The notes beneath the pieces are model-generated. The model saw only the letters and a list, made by a program, of their open reading frames with translations, was not told the origin of the DNA and searched no databases. Position numbers and translations under genes: made by a program. This document shows positions 1 through 6,309 of a stretch of 6,309 nucleotides of DNA, piece after piece (position 1 is the first letter of the stretch; each line of letters begins with the position of its first letter). Source of the stretch: an uncultured Prevotellaceae bacterium (GTDB lineage Bacteria > Bacteroidota > Bacteroidia > Bacteroidales > Bacteroidaceae); assembly GCA_946539475.1 (NCBI GenBank), contig CAMNHM010000148.1:1-6309 (forward strand), read 5' to 3'.

Positions 1-1180
1 ATTTCTTCGTCACCTGCCAGTAGTCATAGACGCTCACGTTGGTCTCTTTCGTGTCAGACAGGCTTTGCGAGCGTGAGAAGTTTGTGCTGCCGTCAGCGAG
101 GAAAGTCTGCGCCGTGGTTCTTGATTCCATGTCGGTGCCAGTCCCCGTCACCTTGGTTCTAAGGCTGTTGCGGAACGTCCTGTCAGGACTTTCCCAGAAC
201 ACCTCACCGCCCGCCATGCTCTGTTTCTTCTCACCGTTCGTGTCCCGTGCGCCTCCCCATTGACCGTCGCCGACAGGACTGCTCGTGTCGTTGGTGTTGT
301 TCGCGTTGCCATACAGCGTGATGCGCGAATTGTCGGTGAAACGTAGCGCGAAGGCACGCCCCATATAGCGGTCGTGGGTGCCATAGCCAGCCTCCACATT
401 GCCGAAGTAGCCTTGCCGGTATATCTTTTTCAGCTGCACGTCCATGACATACTCCTTGTTCTCAGCCTCTCGTCCGAGGAATGCCGACAGGTCGGTTGTG
501 CGGTTGTAGACTTTGATGTCCTTCACCGTGTAGTAAGGCAGATTGCGGAGCATCACTTGATTGTTTCCACGGAAGAACTCGCGGCTGTTGAGCATCAGGT
601 AGTCCACCTTCTTGCCGTTGACGAAGATTTCTCCGTTAGACTTCAGCTCTGCGCCTGGCAGTTCGCGCACAAGGTCGTCGAGCATCGACCCCTGCGGCAG
701 GTTGAACGCCGTGGCATCATAGACAATGGTGTCGCCCCGTTGCACCATCTTGATTTTCGTCGGACGGATGACGACCTCGTTTATCGTCAGCTCTTTCCAC
801 GTCTTCCTTTCCATCAGGATAACAGGCAGGGCAATCTGTCGGTTGCGTCCGATATTCTTCAAGTGGTATGGCAGATAGGCCGTCTCAAACTCCGGATGCG
901 TCACCCTCACAATCAGCTGTTGCGGCACACGGGGCATGTCGTGCTTCACCCATAGCGTGTAGCCATCGAGTGCCATGACCATCAGCGAGTCCTCGATGAT
1001 GGTGCTATCGGCACGCATCAGCGTCACCGTCACATCGGGTATCGCTTGGCGTGTGAAGGCATTCTTGATCTGGCCAGTCAAAGTGACAGTCTCCTGTGCC
1101 TGCGCTGCTACCGTCAGTACAAGGGCCAACATGGTCATTACCAACTTTTGCATGCTGATCAATGTTTTGCTATTATTCAT
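1..1180 (-). CDS. Outer-membrane beta-barrel protein, TonB-receptor-like, N-terminal part (3' end beyond window)
   Basis: The reading frame stays open for 393 codons from ATG 1180 to the window edge, so the C-terminal barrel is missing. Residues 1-28 look like a Sec signal peptide: a hydrophobic run LVMTMLALVLTV, then AAQA with likely cleavage before QE. Residues about 31-125 form a beta-rich domain like the carboxypeptidase-regulatory-like (CarboxypepD_reg) repeats on Bacteroidetes receptors. Residues about 128-226 resemble a plug: NEVVIRP, then GDTIVYDATAF (149-159), LDDLVRELPGAELKSNGEIFVNGKKV and a DIKVYNR end. From about residue 257 alternating polar/aromatic strands (YFGNVEAGYG, RITLYGNANN) begin the barrel. 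Family knowledge suggests an outer-membrane pore or receptor; the ligand cannot be told. No clear TonB box is visible. ATG 1153 (MQKLVMTML) is an equally plausible start. The gene has its own promoter and follows the terminator of the upstream operon. Confidence 0.85.
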   Translation of the reverse strand, partial: MNNSKTLISMQKLVMTMLALVLTVAAQAQETVTLTGQIKNAFTRQAIPDVTVTLMRADSTIIEDSLMVMALDGYTLWVKHDMPRVPQQLIVRVTHPEFETAYLPYHLKNIGRNRQIALPVILMERKTWKELTINEVVIRPTKIKMVQRGDTIVYDATAFNLPQGSMLDDLVRELPGAELKSNGEIFVNGKKVDYLMLNSREFFRGNNQVMLRNLPYYTVKDIKVYNRTTDLSAFLGREAENKEYVMDVQLKKIYRQGYFGNVEAGYGTHDRYMGRAFALRFTDNSRITLYGNANNTNDTSSPVGDGQWGGARDTNGEKKQSMAGGEVFWESPDRTFRNSLRTKVTGTGTDMESRTTAQTFLADGSTNFSRSQSLSDTKETNVSVYDYWQVTKK

Positions 1181-1210
1181 GTTTGCTTTCGTATAACGAA
1201 AAGTCTGCTG

Positions 1211-1218
1211 CAAAGTTA
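1211..1218 (-). promoter_or_regulatory. Bacteroidetes-type -7 box for the outer-membrane barrel gene
   Basis: On the minus strand this reads TAACTTTG followed by CAG, a full match to the Bacteroidetes sigma-ABfr -7 consensus TAnnTTTG. It lies 30 bases upstream of ATG 1180, implying a leader of about 25 bases (about 50 to the alternative ATG 1153). I see no convincing TTTG -33 element at the usual spacing, so the call rests on the -7 box and its position between a terminator and a start codon. Confidence 0.6.
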
Positions 1219-1283
1219 CTCACAACCGAGGAAAAAGCCTCCACTTTCACTTTGCATTTCTTGGCAATTGAACTCAGTACACG

Positions 1284-1319
1284 AAAACAGGAGTTTACAA
1301 AACTTTGCAAACCCCTGTT
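1284..1319 (-). terminator. Intrinsic terminator after the three-gene operon
   Basis: On the minus strand AACAGGGGTTT (1319-1309) and AAACTCCTGTT (1296-1286) form an 11-bp stem with one G-U pair, around a 12-base loop. The hairpin runs directly into TTTT (1287-1284). It starts 13 bases after the stop of the regulator gene, where the operon transcript should end. No T-run follows the stem on the plus strand, so it probably works in one direction only. Confidence 0.8.
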
Positions 1320-1332
1320 AAGCATCTGACAC

Positions 1333-2346
1333 TCAGAGTGTCGCTATAAAGTCGTCCCAATCTCGGCTGCCGCCCTTCTTATGGAACACTTTCTGGTACG
1401 ATCGGCTTCGTATGCTGCTGATGGTGGAGGCATCCTTGCACATCACGGTGGAAATGTCCTTCAGCGGAATCCTCAGTTTCAGCAGCAGCGACACCTGGAA
1501 TTCTACGTCTGACAGGCGGAACGACCGCAGCGTGGTGGCGAAGTCGGGATAGACGGGGCGCAGGGCCTCCTCCATCTTCTGCCAGTCGTCAGGCGAGAGG
1601 CGCCCCGTGTCCTGTATGCGCTGCCTCAGCGCTACATAGTAATCGGAGTTGAAGAAGTCGGCAACCACCTCTGCCCTTGCATCGGCCACCTTCTTCGGCA
1701 TCAGCTGGTTTCGCTGCTCTATCTCGTGCAGCCGCTGCTCAATCTCTTTCTTCTTCCTCCGCATCAGCCAGCCATAGACGGCGAAGAAGAGCGCAATGAC
1801 GACAGCCGCACCAATCGCCCACCAGAGCAACGTCATCCGCCACGCATACTCCTTATGGCTCAGTGCCAGCAGGAATGCTTCCATGTCCTTGGCCTGCTGA
1901 ATCATCTCCACGCGGCTCACTTCGGCGATGTGGTCGCGCTCGCTGTCGGTGATGCGCCGCCAGGTCTCCGTGGCGCCTTGCCAGCGTACGGTCATGGAGT
2001 CAGCGTTGTGAATCGTGGCATCCATCGTGACGCCCCCTTCTATGTACCGCCCATCCCGTACCTTCCACGTCGTCGTGTGCTGAGGAAACAGGTGCTCCTT
2101 GTCGCCCTGCCGCTGCATATAGACAAAGTAGTAAGTGCCGTCGGCGGAATACACCTTATAGAAGCTCTGGCCCATCTCGTTCGGATAGGTCACGATGGTG
2201 CTGTCGGGCAGTACTTCCTGCTCTCGCATCCACACGCCCGTGAGGTCGGGCTCGGCAGGCTTGGACATGCAGGCAGCAAGCAGCACTACCGTAGTGAGTG
2301 TCGCTAGGATTGTCCTGATGACATTAAACCGCTTGCTATGATCCAT
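1333..2346 (-). CDS. Membrane-anchored regulator: lipoprotein signal, lipocalin-like domain, TM helix, cytoplasmic HTH
   Basis: A 337-residue protein. Residues 1-26 form a lipoprotein signal with charged start, hydrophobic core and lipobox LAAC (Cys26). Residues about 34-133 (DLTGVW to TWRRIT) are a beta-rich domain resembling small lipocalin-like domains of Bacteroidetes lipoproteins; this is resemblance only. A TM helix spans about 171-194 and is followed by RRKKK (196-200), so the C-terminal part should be cytoplasmic. Residues 198-225 could be a short coiled coil. Residues about 277-325 match the LuxR-like HTH found at the end of many Bacteroidetes TPR/HTH membrane regulators (LSDVEF, LKDISTVM, STISSIRSRSYQKVF). 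The likely role is an envelope-sensing one-component transcription factor; signal and targets are unknown. The frame is open back to 2463, but that part lies inside ribBA in another frame and looks non-coding. ATG 2346, 7 bases after the ribBA stop, puts the lipobox correctly. It is the last gene of the operon. Confidence 0.85.
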   Translation of the reverse strand: MDHSKRFNVIRTILATLTTVVLLAACMSKPAEPDLTGVWMREQEVLPDSTIVTYPNEMGQSFYKVYSADGTYYFVYMQRQGDKEHLFPQHTTTWKVRDGRYIEGGVTMDATIHNADSMTVRWQGATETWRRITDSERDHIAEVSRVEMIQQAKDMEAFLLALSHKEYAWRMTLLWWAIGAAVVIALFFAVYGWLMRRKKKEIEQRLHEIEQRNQLMPKKVADARAEVVADFFNSDYYVALRQRIQDTGRLSPDDWQKMEEALRPVYPDFATTLRSFRLSDVEFQVSLLLKLRIPLKDISTVMCKDASTISSIRSRSYQKVFHKKGGSRDWDDFIATL

Positions 2347-2353
2347 ATATTGC

Positions 2354-3562
2354 CTAGAGGTGGAGGGTATGCCCCATGCGCTGCTGCTTGGTCTTGAGAT
2401 AGCGGAGGTTGTACTCGTTGGGCGTGACCTCGATGGGGACGTTCTCGACGATTTCCAGCCCATAGGCCTCCAGGCCTACGCGCTTGACGGGGTTGTTGGT
2501 CATGAGGCGCATCTTGTGCACACCCAGGTGGCGTAGCATCTGAGCCCCACAGCCATAGTCGCGCTCGTCGGCCTTAAAGCCCAGGCACAGGTTGGCATCG
2601 ACAGTGTCCATGCCCTCCTCCTGCAGCTTGTAAGCAGCGAGTTTGTTCATCAGCCCGATACCTCGTCCTTCCTGCTGCATATAGACGATGACACCCTTGC
2701 CCTCCTTCTCGATCATCTCCATCGCCTTGTGCAGCTGCTCGCCGCAGTCGCAGCGGCGCGAGCCCAGTATGTCGCCCGTCATGCACGAGGAATGTACGCG
2801 CACGAGGATGGGCTCGTTCTCCTTCCACTCGCCCTTGATGAGTGCGAAATGCTCCTGCCCGTTTGTTTTCTGACGGAAGGGGATGATCCTGAAATGGCCG
2901 TGCTCAGTAGGCATGTCAGCCTCGACGCCCACCTCGATGAGCGATTCCTGCTTCAGCCGATAGGCGATGAGGTCCTTGATGGTGATAATCTTCAGCTGGT
3001 GCTCCGCTGCGAATAGCTGCAGCTCAGGCATGCGCGCCATCGTACCGTCGTCGTTCATGATTTCCATCAGTGCTCCTGCAGGATAGAGTCCTGCCAGCTT
3101 GCAGAGGTCGACGGCAGCCTCTGTGTGTCCACTGCGCCGCAGCACGCCGTTGTCCTGCGCATAGAGCGGGTTGATATGTCCTGGCCGTCCAAACGTCTGG
3201 GGTGTCGAGGCAGGGTCTGCCAGTGCCCGGATGGTGGCGGCGCGGTCGTGGGCAGAGACGCCCGTGGTACATCCCTCGAGCTTGTCGACGGTGATGGTGA
3301 AGGGCGTGCCCAACACGGAGGTGTTCTCGCTGACCTGGCGGGGCAGGTCGAGCTCCTCGCTGCGACTGATGGTGATAGGTGCGCAGAGCACTCCACGCGC
3401 ATACTTCAGCATGAAGTTCACCATCTCGGGGGTGATTTTCTCAGCAGCACAGATGAGGTCGCCCTCATTCTCGCGGTCTTCGTCGTCGACCACGATAACG
3501 AACTTCCCCTGACGGAAGTCCTCGATGGCCGACTCTATGGTGTTCAGTTGGAAGGTATTCAT
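2354..3562 (-). CDS. ribBA: Bifunctional 3,4-dihydroxy-2-butanone-4-phosphate synthase / GTP cyclohydrolase II
   Basis: A 402-residue cytosolic enzyme that makes both riboflavin precursors. The RibB half (about 1-205) converts ribulose 5-phosphate to 3,4-dihydroxy-2-butanone 4-phosphate plus formate. The RibA half (about 208-402) opens GTP to the diaminopyrimidine precursor. RibB signatures: [10 protein letters not shown] (26-35), TGVSAHDR (100-107), RPGH (126-129, H129), [10 protein letters not shown] (144-153, metal ligand H146) and E167 before NDDGTMAR. By alignment from memory to E. coli RibB, E31 and H146 bind Mg. RibA signatures: zinc cysteines C260, C271, C273 in HSSCMTGD...RRCDCG, EGRGIGL (298-304), ADERDY (331-336, matching the E. 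coli catalytic Asp126/Arg128 as D332/R334) and TNNPVK (355-360). Both halves therefore look active, and the length is normal for the fusion. Its ATG overlaps the permease stop as ATGA, pointing to translational coupling. No FMN riboswitch precedes it. Confidence 0.97.
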   Translation of the reverse strand: MNTFQLNTIESAIEDFRQGKFVIVVDDEDRENEGDLICAAEKITPEMVNFMLKYARGVLCAPITISRSEELDLPRQVSENTSVLGTPFTITVDKLEGCTTGVSAHDRAATIRALADPASTPQTFGRPGHINPLYAQDNGVLRRSGHTEAAVDLCKLAGLYPAGALMEIMNDDGTMARMPELQLFAAEHQLKIITIKDLIAYRLKQESLIEVGVEADMPTEHGHFRIIPFRQKTNGQEHFALIKGEWKENEPILVRVHSSCMTGDILGSRRCDCGEQLHKAMEMIEKEGKGVIVYMQQEGRGIGLMNKLAAYKLQEEGMDTVDANLCLGFKADERDYGCGAQMLRHLGVHKMRLMTNNPVKRVGLEAYGLEIVENVPIEVTPNEYNLRYLKTKQQRMGHTLHL

Positions 3563-5508
3563 TTCTCGGTAGGTTCGCTAGGTTCGACAGGTGGAATAGA
3601 TGAGGCCGGCTGGGCAGGTGAAACAGTCTCAATGATGGCCTGATTGGTCTTCTCAATGGTCTTCAGATCCTTGTGCAGACGGAAGCGGAAGCGTAGCATA
3701 CGGAAATAGAAGAAGAGTCCCAGTGGCAGGATGATGCCCGTGAGGGCGTTCAGCCAGCGACGGCGGAAGGGTCGTGTGTGGGCATGTGTAGCCAACACGG
3801 GATACTGGTTGAGCAGGTGTATCGTCTGCTTGTCGCGACTGTTCGAGAGGTCGTCGATGACATCCTCCAGCCGCTGACTGATCTCGATGATCTGACGGTC
3901 GTCGCCGGGGCGGAAGAACACCTTCAGCGGGTTGGGCCAACGCAGCAGGCTGTGCTCGCGATGGTAGGCCTCGATATCAGTGCTGATACCGCTGAGCAGC
4001 TCAGCATCTGTGGCGTAGTCAGGATCGCTGATGATGACCTCCTTGCCAGTGATGTTTCGCTTCTGTCGCAGCCCAAGCATTCTGGCAAGCAGCAAGCGGT
4101 AGGCGTCGATATTGAACACGGCCGAGTCGTTGTTTGCCTTATAGGTGAAGAACACCGCCAGTGGGGTGAGCACGGCCATTGCTATGGATCGTCCGAACCA
4201 TACCGTCCAGTTGTCGTCGCGCGCCATTCGGAAGCCGGAATTGTCGAAGATGTAGTAGACGATGAACACCAGCACCGATATGATGACAGGCACTCCCAGT
4301 CCACCCTTACGGATGATGGCACCCAGTGGTGCTCCGATGAAGAAGAAGACGATGCACGACAGCGCCAGCGTGAACTTACCGATGACTTCCAGCTCGTGCA
4401 GTCGCTCCTGTCGATGGAGGTACTTGGCATGGTCGGCTTTCATCATAACGTCGCTGGCAGCCGACTGTGCCAGGCGTGCAGCACTCTTTGTGACTGCTCG
4501 CTGATCGTCGATGCCAAGATGGGCGTAGAGCGTGTCGAGGTTGGGCACCTCTTCCTTCTGAAGAGCCAGCGTCAGGCGGATAGAGTCCTCACGGCTGATG
4601 GTGGGCTGAGAGAAGCTGAAGCGCCTTGCCTCATGGTAGAACTGGCGTCCCACGGAGTCGTTGCTGGCACGAATAGAGTCCAGGTCGTGCAATATCTGCT
4701 TCGAGCTCTTCGCCTTGGCATTGCTCGAGAAGGCGGCAGCGTCAGCCAGGTTAAAGTCGCCATCGAAGTCGAGCAGTATCTGCTTGTGGGCAAACGACTC
4801 TCGGCGATAGGGCACCTCAGCGGCGTTTCCGATGTCCTGCGACTTCATGTTCTCAAACCACTCTCCGCTCCACAGCGTCAGCAGCAGGTGTTTCTTCTCG
4901 GCTGTCGACTGCATCATGCCTGAGTCAGCCAGGATGATTGCCTGATCCTCGTAGGAGCCCGTCTGACGATAGATCATCATGCCATAGAGCATGCCCGTCG
5001 TCAGGTCCTTCTTCTGCACATAGAGGTTGGTATTGGGAATACCGTCGTAGAAGACGCCCTCAGGAATCTCCAGCTCAGGGCTCTTCTGCTTCATCGATAC
5101 CAGCAGCTGCGCCAGGTTCTTGTTGGCGTCGGGACCAATTTTCTCCTGAAAATAGACAGACACGCCAGCCACCAGCAGCACGATGACGATGAGCGAGCGC
5201 ATGCTCTGCAGCAGCGAGATGCCCGCTGCCTTGATGGCCGTCAGCTCTGACGACTCGCCCAGGTTGCCATAGGTGATGAGCGACGACAGCAGGATGGCCA
5301 GTGGAAGGGCCTGCGGCACCATCATCAGCGCCATATACCAGAAGAACTGCCCCAGCACGTCCATCGTCAGACCTTTTCCGATGAGATCGTCGATGTATCG
5401 CCACAGAAATTGCATCATCAGCACAAACTGGCAGATGAAGAATGTAGCCACAAACAGCAGTCCAAACTGTTTAGCTATAAATATGTCGAGTTTCTTTATC
5501 CTAAACAT
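3559..5508 (-). CDS. LptF/LptG-family (YjgP/YjgQ) LPS-export permease with long C-terminal extension
   Basis: A 649-residue inner-membrane protein. The family forms the transmembrane part of the LptB2FG transporter that extracts LPS and passes it to the periplasmic Lpt bridge. TM helices lie at about 14-34, 58-80 and 103-121; a large periplasmic beta-jellyroll region follows (about 122-375), then TM4-6 at about 377-398, 406-422 and 440-456. [20 protein letters not shown] (392-411) is the family signature. E. coli LptF and LptG have about 360 residues; the excess lies in a longer middle region and in about 190 residues after TM6 with one more hydrophobic segment (about 587-603) and a Pro-rich end. 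Whether it is the LptF or LptG partner cannot be decided here. A TTG at 5532 extends the frame, but that stretch holds the promoter -7 box, so ATG 5508 ([10 protein letters not shown]) is chosen. It is the first gene of the operon and ends inside the ribBA start. Confidence 0.93.
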   Translation of the reverse strand: MFRIKKLDIFIAKQFGLLFVATFFICQFVLMMQFLWRYIDDLIGKGLTMDVLGQFFWYMALMMVPQALPLAILLSSLITYGNLGESSELTAIKAAGISLLQSMRSLIVIVLLVAGVSVYFQEKIGPDANKNLAQLLVSMKQKSPELEIPEGVFYDGIPNTNLYVQKKDLTTGMLYGMMIYRQTGSYEDQAIILADSGMMQSTAEKKHLLLTLWSGEWFENMKSQDIGNAAEVPYRRESFAHKQILLDFDGDFNLADAAAFSSNAKAKSSKQILHDLDSIRASNDSVGRQFYHEARRFSFSQPTISREDSIRLTLALQKEEVPNLDTLYAHLGIDDQRAVTKSAARLAQSAASDVMMKADHAKYLHRQERLHELEVIGKFTLALSCIVFFFIGAPLGAIIRKGGLGVPVIISVLVFIVYYIFDNSGFRMARDDNWTVWFGRSIAMAVLTPLAVFFTYKANNDSAVFNIDAYRLLLARMLGLRQKRNITGKEVIISDPDYATDAELLSGISTDIEAYHREHSLLRWPNPLKVFFRPGDDRQIIEISQRLEDVIDDLSNSRDKQTIHLLNQYPVLATHAHTRPFRRRWLNALTGIILPLGLFFYFRMLRFRFRLHKDLKTIEKTNQAIIETVSPAQPASSIPPVEPSEPTEK

Positions 5509-5521
5509 TGCAATTGGACTG

Positions 5522-5529
5522 CAAAGGTA
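5522..5529 (-). promoter_or_regulatory. Bacteroidetes-type -7 box for the permease-ribBA-regulator operon
   Basis: The minus strand reads TACCTTTG followed by CAG, matching TAnnTTTG exactly. Only 13 bases separate its last G from ATG 5508, so the mRNA leader should be about 10 bases or less. No Shine-Dalgarno-like sequence lies in that gap. The box sits right behind the T-run of the repeat hairpin. I found no other TAnnTTTG match on the minus strand down to 1333, so this is the best candidate promoter for all three genes. Confidence 0.6.
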
Positions 5530-5534
5530 CAAAA

Positions 5535-5633
5535 GAGTTAGGAGTTAGGAGTGAGGAGTGAGGAGTTATTTTCCATACTTAAATATTTTTAACGCCTTGC
5601 AGCCTCTCACTCCTAACTCCTAACTCCTAACTC
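5535..5633. repeat. Inverted arrays of a 7-base tandem repeat (GAGTTAG), probable hairpin and terminator for the START-like gene
   Basis: On the plus strand, GAGTTAG occurs twice, then GAGTGAG twice, then GAGTTAT (5535-5569). At 5606-5633 the complement appears as CTCACTC and three CTAACTC units. The 28-base arms 5535-5562 and 5606-5633 are complementary at all but one position, around a 43-base AT-rich loop. On the minus strand the hairpin begins 8 bases after the stop of the START-like gene and ends directly in TTTT (5534-5531), so it could act as an intrinsic terminator. The large loop makes folding less certain than for a classic terminator. Confidence 0.7.
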
Positions 5634-5641
5634 CAAATTCC

Positions 5642-6046
5642 TCACAGTCCGCTCGACTGGTGCAGGCGCTCAAGGTTGCCGTCCCATAGCTCGTGCAGGT
5701 CGTCGATGTCCTCAGGCAGGGAGTAGTCAGTCACACAGAGGCACACCTGCTCCGTCAGCTCACTGCGTCCGATTCGCATCTCCCAGTAAGCCTCAGGATC
5801 GGGTTCGTCGACCCACCTCAATCGAATATGGCTGTTTTTCTCGCGCTCCACGATGTTGGCGCACATCGTATGATGTTCGCCCCAAAGTTCGCCCCATGTC
5901 AGTTCAAGAATGCCTTCGCGCTCATTCACGCGGTCGGCAATCCACCGTTCCAGTCCGTGGTCGGTACTCATCAGGCTCCAAAGAATGTCTGGCTTGCGAG
6001 CATTCAGAGGATATTCTAGTTCTAGTCTCTGCTTTCTTTCATTCAT
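5642..6046 (-). CDS. START-like domain protein (SRPBCC/AHA1-like fold), unknown ligand
   Basis: A 134-residue cytosolic protein without signal peptide or TM segment. The whole length fits the small START-like proteins common in Bacteroidetes: an N-terminal strand (RKQRLELEYPLN), a helix with ILWSLMSTDHGLERWIADRV, alternating strands (GILELTWGE, SHIRLRWVDEP, YWEMRIGRSELTEQVCLCVTDY) and a C-terminal helix (DIDDLHELWDGNLERLHQ) that closes the ligand cavity in this fold. No biochemical function is known to me for this subfamily; binding of a small hydrophobic ligand or a chaperone-cofactor role would only be a guess. An in-frame TAG (6052-6050) lies one codon before ATG 6046, so this start is firm. 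The tract before it is A-rich with no strong Shine-Dalgarno. It has its own promoter and is separated from the downstream operon by the repeat hairpin. Confidence 0.88.
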   Translation of the reverse strand: MNERKQRLELEYPLNARKPDILWSLMSTDHGLERWIADRVNEREGILELTWGELWGEHHTMCANIVEREKNSHIRLRWVDEPDPEAYWEMRIGRSELTEQVCLCVTDYSLPEDIDDLHELWDGNLERLHQSSGL

Positions 6047-6103
6047 GGGCTAGCATTATTTTTTGGTGATGATATTAGAACTCGCCTCGGCGGCTTTCGG
6101 CTG

Positions 6104-6111
6104 CAAAGATA
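6104..6111 (-). promoter_or_regulatory. Bacteroidetes-type -7 box for the START-like gene
   Basis: The minus strand reads TATCTTTG followed by CAG, an exact TAnnTTTG match. It is 57 bases upstream of ATG 6046, giving a leader of roughly 50 bases. The early leader holds a short GC-rich stretch (GCCGAAAGCCGCCGAGGCG) that could form a small hairpin. No clear -33 TTTG was found at standard spacing. Confidence 0.55.
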
Positions 6112-6227
6112 CAAATAAAATAAGAATCACGGGCATAAAACGTGGATTATTTTTCCCTAAAGTACTAAATAAAGTTAACAAGAGAGAAATTCCCCGCCTT
6201 GAATTTCTTCATTCTGATTAAAAGTAG
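6112..6227. other. AT-rich divergent intergenic region between the START-like gene and the tRNA
   Basis: These bases lie between two opposite-facing -7 boxes and should hold both upstream promoter parts. I see no open frame with coding character, no strong inverted repeat and no recognisable operator. The stretch is AT-rich, especially 6112-6190. Confidence 0.5.
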
Positions 6228-6235
6228 TACCTTTG
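6228..6235 (+). promoter_or_regulatory. Bacteroidetes-type -7 box for the tRNA gene
   Basis: TACCTTTG followed by CA is an exact TAnnTTTG match, 24 bases before the mature tRNA 5' end at 6260. This implies a 5' trailer of roughly 20 bases to be removed by RNase P. The -33 position holds only a weak TTTC (6204-6207). Confidence 0.65.
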
Positions 6236-6259
6236 CACCCGCTTAACGATAAAGTTGAT

Positions 6260-6309
6260 GGCGGGATAGCTCAGCTGGTTAGAGCGCATGATTCATAATC
6301 ATGAGGTCG
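6260..6309 (+). tRNA. tRNA-Met (anticodon CAT), 3' part beyond window
   Basis: The 5' two thirds of a tRNA are present: acceptor 5' strand GGCGGGA (6260-6266), TA at positions 8-9, D-stem GCTC/GAGC (6269-6272, 6282-6285) with loop AGCTGGTTA, anticodon stem CATGA/TCATG (6287-6291, 6299-6303) and loop TTCATAA with anticodon CAT at 6294-6296. The variable loop AGGTCG reaches the window end; the T-arm and 3' acceptor strand are not seen. The anticodon stem lacks the three G-C pairs of initiator tRNA, so this is elongator tRNA-Met or, less likely, the tRNA-Ile whose CAT is changed to lysidine-AT. Confidence 0.93.

Noticed and set aside
2347..2463. N-terminal extension of the HTH regulator to ATG 2463
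   Set aside because: The added 39 residues are Ser/Arg/Pro-rich and overlap the conserved RibA C-terminus in another frame. Starting at 2346 gives a proper lipoprotein signal.
3125..3643. Plus-strand open frame of 172 codons opposite ribBA
   Set aside because: It mirrors the strongly conserved ribBA gene and has no start-site signals or known domain.
3778..4923. A 381-codon open frame on the plus strand, opposite the permease gene
   Set aside because: It lies wholly antisense to a protein with clear family signatures, its product shows no recognisable domain, and it lacks a promoter box. Such long frames arise from the codon use of the real gene.
5509..5532. TTG start adding eight residues to the permease
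   Set aside because: The stretch contains the -7 promoter box, and ATG 5508 gives the usual family N-terminus.
5535..5633. CRISPR-like array or inverted ends of a small mobile element
   Set aside because: The repeats are 7 bases, directly adjacent without spacers, and I see no target-site duplication or transposase.
5509..5641. FMN riboswitch in front of the ribBA operon
   Set aside because: The leader after the promoter is about 10 bases, and the upstream spacer holds only the heptamer hairpin. No FMN-aptamer conserved segments were seen.
6260..6309. tRNA as an integration site for a mobile element
   Set aside because: Only the 5' part of the tRNA is in the window; no integrase gene or repeated tRNA 3' end can be seen.

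Overview
The window looks like ordinary chromosome from a Bacteroidales bacterium, most likely a Prevotella-type organism. This rests on three things. Four promoter -7 boxes fit the Bacteroidetes consensus TAnnTTTG. The gene families are typical of the phylum: an outer-membrane barrel with an N-terminal carboxypeptidase-regulatory-like domain and plug, a START-like protein, a membrane-anchored helix-turn-helix regulator, and a long LptF/LptG permease. Base composition is moderate, roughly half G+C in the genes, with AT-rich spacers. The genus is inference only.

All protein genes lie on the minus strand, so their transcription order runs from high to low coordinates. At the right edge a tRNA with anticodon CAT starts on the plus strand (6260 to the end). 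It is divergent from a small START-like protein gene (6046-5642). Next comes a hairpin made of 7-base tandem repeats (5633-5535), which probably ends that transcript and sits just before a new promoter (5529-5522). That promoter serves a compact three-gene operon: an LptF/LptG-family LPS-export permease (5508-3559), ribBA (3562-2354, overlapping the permease stop by 4 bases), and a predicted lipoprotein/transmembrane regulator with a cytoplasmic helix-turn-helix (2346-1333, 7 bases after ribBA). A clear intrinsic terminator (1319-1284) closes the operon. A second -7 box (1218-1211) then starts a gene for a large outer-membrane beta-barrel protein, whose first 393 codons are seen before the window ends.

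The operon combines envelope biogenesis (LPS extraction), riboflavin precursor synthesis (both RibB and RibA halves have their catalytic residues) and a one-component membrane regulator. No shared function follows directly from the sequence. I found no CRISPR array, insertion sequence, phage gene, FMN riboswitch or defence system. The most unusual items are the regulator's architecture, the extra C-terminal region of the permease, and the heptamer-repeat hairpin placed directly against the operon promoter.
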